Source: CAYXDO01 sp964463485 (GTDB lineage Bacteria > Myxococcota > Kuafuiibacteriia > Kuafuiibacteriales > Kuafuiibacteriaceae). Taken from it: a stretch of DNA of 54,850 nucleotides. The first letter of the stretch is position 1; the number at the start of each line of letters is the position of its first letter. Shown piece by piece: positions 51,280 to 54,850 of the stretch. The notes below the pieces were generated by a model that saw only the letters and a program-made list of their open reading frames with translations, was not told where the DNA came from and searched no databases. The stretch is from positions 1 through 54,850 of the forward strand of contig CAYXDO010000068.1 of NCBI GenBank assembly GCA_964463485.1, read 5' to 3'. The translations under genes were made by a program, and so were the position numbers.

Positions 51280-52010
51280 GCGTCCGGCTGACGGCTCGAG
51301 TGGGTCAGCTCGAGCTCGACGTCGACCTGGCGACGGGGCCGGGGACGCTCGTCATCGTGGGGCCCAACGGCGCAGGAAAGTCGACGTTGCTGTCGCTGAT
51401 CCTCGGCGTGGGTCGAGTCTCGAGGGGTCGTATCTCCGTCGACGATGTCGTGCTCCTCGATGCCGAAGCGGGCGTGAGCGTCCCCACCGAAGAGCGAAGA
51501 ATCGGCTATGTCCCACAAGACTACGCGCTCTTTCCTCATCTGACCGTCCGCGCCAACGTGGCTTTCGCGGTGAAGGCAGCGTTCCCGAAGCGAACGAACG
51601 GCGAGCGAGACCAACTCGTCGAGAGTACGTTGGATGATCTTGGACTCGTCGCGCTCTCGAGCGCGTTCCCAGGATCTCTTTCGGGGGGCGAGAAGCAGCG
51701 GGTCGCCCTCGCGCGCGCGGTAGCTATGAAGCCACGCGCGCTCCTGCTCGACGAGCCACTGGCCGCGCTCGACGTCCATGCGAGGAAGTCAGTGCGAGCC
51801 TTTCTCCAAGAGTATCTCGCGACCGTCGAGGTGCCGACGATCGTCGTCACTCACGATCCAACCGAGGCCAGGGCGCTCGGGCATTCTATCGCCGTGCTGG
51901 AGCGAGGCAGGGTCACTCAGCGTGGAGTATGGGCCGAGCTCGTCGCGCGTCCGGAGTCTCCTTTCCTCGGCGAGTTTCTTCGGACGAGGGAGTCCGCGTC
52001 TGGGGTTTGA
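51267..52010 (+). CDS. modC: Molybdate-type ABC transporter ATP-binding protein
   Basis: A 247-residue ATPase with Walker A GPNGAGKST, the Q-loop YVPQDYALFPHLTV, signature LSGGEKQR, Walker B ALLLDEPL and the H-loop VTHDPTEA. TTG at 51267 is used; TTG at 51276, in a TTGA overlap with the modB stop, is equally plausible. It lacks the C-terminal MOP/TOBE domain that typical ModC proteins (about 350 residues) use to bind molybdate and regulate transport; it ends shortly after PFLGEFLRTRESASGV. Close partner of the ModB upstream. Confidence 0.9.
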   Translation: MAGLSVRLTARVGQLELDVDLATGPGTLVIVGPNGAGKSTLLSLILGVGRVSRGRISVDDVVLLDAEAGVSVPTEERRIGYVPQDYALFPHLTVRANVAFAVKAAFPKRTNGERDQLVESTLDDLGLVALSSAFPGSLSGGEKQRVALARAVAMKPRALLLDEPLAALDVHARKSVRAFLQEYLATVEVPTIVVTHDPTEARALGHSIAVLERGRVTQRGVWAELVARPESPFLGEFLRTRESASGV

Positions 52011-52104
52011 GTCGAGGGTACTACTGGCGAGTCGCTGAGAAAGTCGATTTCTTGCCGCACGTGATCGGCATGGATGAGCAAATTCCATCGTTTATCGGCG
52101 AATC

Positions 52105-52138
<34 letters not shown>

Positions 52139-52187
52139 TGAGTTTCGGAACGATTTTTCAGCGACCTGCCAGCCCCCGAAATCTGTG

Positions 52188-52829
52188 TTATTCGACGGCG
52201 CGCTGAGCTTCGGGGCCTTGCGCGACCGCGCAAAACATCTCGCTGGCGATCTCGTAGGAAACTTCGAAGGGTCCAACCGAGAGCGTGCCGGTCGGTTCGA
52301 GGGGACCGGCGGCGATGACCCGGCCCGTACCGCCAACCTGAATTTCGTGCGCGATCGACCTCGGGGCGGACGCGGTGCCTACCTCGCAAGGAGGATCGGC
52401 GTCGATCAGAACTCGCACGAGGACCGACTCCGCACCGTCGATGAGCTCGAGCGGCGACGCAGTACCATCGAGCAGACCGAGCTGGAAGAGCTCGGCGGAG
52501 TGGAGGTCGCGGCCTGAGCGCGCGAGGGATGCCGCGGTGAGGAAGGCGAGTCGAAGGGACTCACCGCGTCCGGAGGGGTCATAGGTTCCGAGCAAATCGA
52601 CGAAGGCCGGGTCTGATGTCGCGACGATCGGTACCGGGAGCACCCGATCGACGGACGTGACTATGAGTCTGCCGCCACCGTCGTGTAAGGTGTCCGCGCC
52701 ACCAGGTAGCTCGTCGAGGGCGATCCTCTGGGCTCGCACGCCGACCTGGATCGGCCAGCGAAACTGGGTTGGGTTTGGCTCGGCGTCGCACGCGGACAGG
52801 ACGAGGATGCACAAGGTCATTGCTCGCAT
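52188..52829 (-). CDS. Putative lipoprotein
   Basis: A 213-residue protein with ATG at 52829 (a second Met at 52820 is close by). The signal sequence is short, with lipobox VLSAC (Cys14) and a mature start at CDAEPNPTQ. The mature part is beta-rich (VRAQRIALDELPGGADTL, RLIVTSVDRVLPVPIVATSD, SVLVRVLIDADPPCEVG) and has no recognised family. The gene lies alone; the upstream flank 52830-53033 includes no gene I could support. Export is likely; role unknown. Confidence 0.72.
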   Translation of the reverse strand: MRAMTLCILVLSACDAEPNPTQFRWPIQVGVRAQRIALDELPGGADTLHDGGGRLIVTSVDRVLPVPIVATSDPAFVDLLGTYDPSGRGESLRLAFLTAASLARSGRDLHSAELFQLGLLDGTASPLELIDGAESVLVRVLIDADPPCEVGTASAPRSIAHEIQVGGTGRVIAAGPLEPTGTLSVGPFEVSYEIASEMFCAVAQGPEAQRAVE

Positions 52830-53033
52830 GTGGGGCCCTACAAGCGAGCAGCGCCACTTGGCGAGGGCTAGTCTGATCCAGGACCCGAGCAAGGCACCGT
52901 AAGGAAATAACTTGCAGCATTCCTATCCTTTCCACGGATGCACTAAGGGCCCGCATCTACTGTCCCAAGGCGGCGGTAGGGATCCTTCGGAGCCATCGAA
53001 GACCGAGTTGATCCGGCAATTCTTTGACGGGCG

Positions 53034-53873
53034 CTAAGGCACGAAGCGGGCGCGGTATCCCGTGAATCGCTTCTTCATGACCTGGATGGCCTCGGCGCTG
53101 TGATCGACCAGCGTGACCTCGCGGCCCGCTTTCGCGCCTGCTTCCCCAAAGGACCCACTCCCGGCGAAAAAATCGAGCAGCCGGTCGGTCGGGCGTGAGT
53201 GGACACGCACGATGCGGGCGAGCAGGCCGATCGGCTTCTGTGTTGGATAGCCCGTCTTCTCCTTGCCGTTCGGGCTCACGATGGTGTGCCACCAGGTGTC
53301 CGTGGGCGTCTTGCCGCGCGCTGCTTTTTCGTCGCCGACCAGAGATGGCGCTAGGTAAGGGATCCGATCAATCTCATCGTAGTTGAAGCAGTAGTCCTGA
53401 GGGTCCTTTGCGTACCAAAGAATGTTGTCGTGCTTCGGGGACCACCGTTTGGTGGCGCGCGCGCCATAGTCGTACGCCCAGATAATCTCGTTCATGAAAC
53501 TCGCCCGCCCGAAGATCTGGTCCAGCGCGACCTTGGCGTAGTGAACTTCGCGAGCGTCGAGGTGCAGAAAAAAGCTCCCGGTGGGTGAGAGTAGGCGATG
53601 AGCCTCTTCGAGCCGCGGCATGAGAAACTCGAAGTAGTCGTCGAACCGGTCGGCATAACTGCTCGACCCCAACACGGTCGTGCGGTAGCGTCGTCCCTTG
53701 AAACCGACTCGGTCCCCATCCTCATGGAGCTCAGTGCGGATGCGAGCTCGCGCCTGGGTTCGCCCGGTGTTGAAGGGAGGATCGATGTAAATGAGCTCGA
53801 AGCTGCCGCTGGCGAAAGCGCGGATGATCTCGAGGTTGTCGCCGTGATGGACGATGATCGTCCCTTCACTCAC
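53034..53873 (-). CDS. Orphan DNA methyltransferase, beta class
   Basis: A 279-residue DNA methylase. Start: GTG at 53873 whose GTGA overlaps the upstream lipoprotein stop. The order is motif IV first (IYIDPPFNTG at about 35) and motif I late (DFFAGSGSFGEAG at about 220), typical of the beta class of N6-adenine or N4-cytosine enzymes; DPPF fits adenine-N6 better. Between them come YADRFDDYFEFL, a target-recognition stretch (about 110-190, YDYGARATKRWSPKHDNILWY) and KTGYPTQKP. There is no restriction enzyme nearby, so it may act as a regulator or a relic of a restriction system. The 382-residue form beginning upstream overlaps the lipoprotein and is not supported. Confidence 0.9.
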   Translation of the reverse strand: MSEGTIIVHHGDNLEIIRAFASGSFELIYIDPPFNTGRTQARARIRTELHEDGDRVGFKGRRYRTTVLGSSSYADRFDDYFEFLMPRLEEAHRLLSPTGSFFLHLDAREVHYAKVALDQIFGRASFMNEIIWAYDYGARATKRWSPKHDNILWYAKDPQDYCFNYDEIDRIPYLAPSLVGDEKAARGKTPTDTWWHTIVSPNGKEKTGYPTQKPIGLLARIVRVHSRPTDRLLDFFAGSGSFGEAGAKAGREVTLVDHSAEAIQVMKKRFTGYRARFVP

Positions 53874-54754
53874 TCGAGCCACCCGCCATTTACGAACACG
53901 ATCCACTCCGCCGAGCTCGGATCGAAGGCTCCGACGGATCGCGGGTAGAGGATGACTTTGGTGTCGAAGACATAGCCGCCGAACCAAATCGCCGCAGGAA
54001 TCACAGTCTCGCGAATTCGGTCGAGCACGGGAGCCAACTCGGCCTCTTGGATTGCCGAGCTCGTCGCGAGATTCCAGCCGCTCACGGACGGGCCGAGCCC
54101 GCCCGAGCTCGTGCAGCGTGTGCGAAGCTCCGACGCGGGTCGCCAGCTTGATGGGTACGAGATCTCTCCCCGTCCATCCCAAACGATTTCACCTCCGAAG
54201 ACACTCAACCCGGTTCGCTGACTGACGACACCGACCCCTCCAAAGTCCCCAGGCGACTGATAGAATACGAATGGGTCGCCGGATCCCACCAAGCCGCCGC
54301 CCGTCCCGAAGCCTGTGTCGGTTTGAGCCCTGACGCGGGCCTCGGCCTCCGAGATGGCTGAGTAGGGACCGGCGAAGATCTCGAACCCGAGCGGCTCGTA
54401 CGTCGAGTAGTCGAAGCGAGCCACCGCCGTGACCGCCCCAGGGTGAGCGTAGATTTCTTGGGCTAGGCGCCGAGCGCGCTCATCACACGGGGACTGGCCA
54501 GAATCGACTGGGTCCTGCACGTCGCGATCGTAGCCGACGTCGGGACCGCCGTCAGCTTCGGGGCCGTCAGGTTCAAGGCCATCCGTCGTGGATGCGTCGC
54601 GATATCGGGAGTCCGGCGCGTTCCGAGCGTCCAGGCCGCCGACTCCGTCGTTGGCTTGGGACGTCGTCTCGCAACCTGCGACCGCAACGCAAAGAGCGAG
54701 GGGCCATCCGCCACCGAGATGAGCGAGACGAGCGGCAGGGGAGGATGACGGCAT
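53870..54754 (-). CDS. Putative lipoprotein upstream of the DNA methyltransferase
   Basis: A 294-residue protein. Signal sequence with lipobox VAVAGC (Cys28); then an Asp/Gly/Pro-rich linker (about 30-90: LDARNAPDSRYRDASTTDG, DGGPDVGYDRDVQD) as in many myxobacterial lipoproteins. The mature domain begins CDERARRLAQEIYAH and is beta-rich (EPLGFEIFAGPYSA, FGTGGGLVGSGDPFVFYQS, GGYVFDTKVILYPRSVGAF). No family recognised. Its stop overlaps the methylase start by 4 nt, so they are co-translated although a functional link is hard to see. ATG at 54754. Confidence 0.78.
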   Translation of the reverse strand: MPSSSPAARLAHLGGGWPLALCVAVAGCETTSQANDGVGGLDARNAPDSRYRDASTTDGLEPDGPEADGGPDVGYDRDVQDPVDSGQSPCDERARRLAQEIYAHPGAVTAVARFDYSTYEPLGFEIFAGPYSAISEAEARVRAQTDTGFGTGGGLVGSGDPFVFYQSPGDFGGVGVVSQRTGLSVFGGEIVWDGRGEISYPSSWRPASELRTRCTSSGGLGPSVSGWNLATSSAIQEAELAPVLDRIRETVIPAAIWFGGYVFDTKVILYPRSVGAFDPSSAEWIVFVNGGWLE

Positions 54755-54764
54755 GCGGCAGTGT

Positions 54765-54794
54765 ACTATGGCGCGGCCGACGAGTCGTAATCAA
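54765..54794 (-). promoter_or_regulatory. Possible promoter of the lipoprotein-methylase pair
   Basis: On the minus strand TTGATT (54794-54789) and CATAGT (54770-54765) are spaced by 18 nt, a moderate sigma-70-like match. The start codon lies 10 nt past the -10-like box, so the leader would be very short. The remaining 54795-54850 holds nothing I can name. Confidence 0.35.
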
Positions 54795-54850
54795 ATGGGC
54801 GCAGATCCGCCTGGCCATGAGTCTTGGAATGCTCACGAAGATGTGCCACT

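Noticed and set aside
52830..53033. Possible tRNA or small RNA in the gap after the lipoprotein start
   Set aside because: No cloverleaf with a TTCGA-type arm or CCA end could be drawn, and no terminator follows.

Overview
The window looks like a chromosomal segment of a large-genome, GC-rich myxobacterium (Myxococcota; inferred, probably a Polyangia or Sandaracinaceae-type lineage). The reasons are: three membrane-anchored eukaryote-like Ser/Thr kinases in 55 kb; a 6-phosphofructokinase gene next to a kinase gene, as in the Myxococcus xanthus pfk-pkn4 pair; an FHA-GAF sigma-54 activator; many large lipoproteins with Asp/Ser-rich linkers; MopE-type metal-binding repeats and DUF4215 Cys-rich repeats; and a Lys/Ala-rich histone H1-like protein. 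I saw no rRNA, tRNA, phage, transposase gene or CRISPR array.

Layout. 0-4 kb: repeat-rich edge, then a propeller-like lipoprotein and arginine N-succinyltransferase on the minus strand. 4-10 kb: an SH3-like membrane protein (+), then a minus-strand run of FHA-GAF-sigma54 activator, two lipoproteins and a small membrane protein, each overlapping or nearly touching the next. 10-16 kb: a minus-strand run of TPR/cNMP-like protein, 6-phosphofructokinase, Ser/Thr kinase and TPR membrane protein. 16-23 kb: topoisomerase IV (parC-parE, minus), divergent from a DUF6178 protein coupled to a phosphopantetheinyl transferase (+). 23-29 kb: minus-strand cluster of outer-membrane-like protein, ECF sigma factor, FecR-type anti-sigma with TPRs, heme/propeller/MopE lipoprotein and a further lipoprotein. 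28.7-29.3 kb: dense tandem and palindromic repeats. 29.3-32 kb: a second propeller-like lipoprotein and an Rpn/PD-(D/E)XK-like protein. 32-39.5 kb: ASH/DUF4215/DUF3344 lipoprotein, nicotinamidase, tail-anchored repeat protein, DUF4336-like protein, a membrane protein and a HEAT-repeat protein. 39.5-44 kb: small membrane protein, a 507-residue protein of unknown function and a membrane pyrophosphatase. 44-50.5 kb: histone H1-like protein, two kinases, a methyltransferase and a PEGA protein. 50.5-55 kb: ModB-ModC transporter parts, two lipoproteins and an orphan beta-class DNA methyltransferase.

How genes work together. The clearest functional units are parC-parE; pfk with its kinase (glycolytic control by phosphorylation, by analogy with M. 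xanthus); the ECF sigma/FecR unit controlling an envelope set; and modB-modC. Very tight translational coupling recurs (ATGA, GTGA, TTGA, TGATG or 8-nt overlaps at many junctions). Several dispersed non-coding repeat families lie in the gaps: a hairpin element around GCGCAGGCA-AGA-TGCCTGCGC, GGGCAC hexamer arrays, and one long element with arms AACCACGGAG / CTCTGTGGTT. They are among the most unusual features here. Function calls are by recognition of motifs in translations; nothing was searched against a database.
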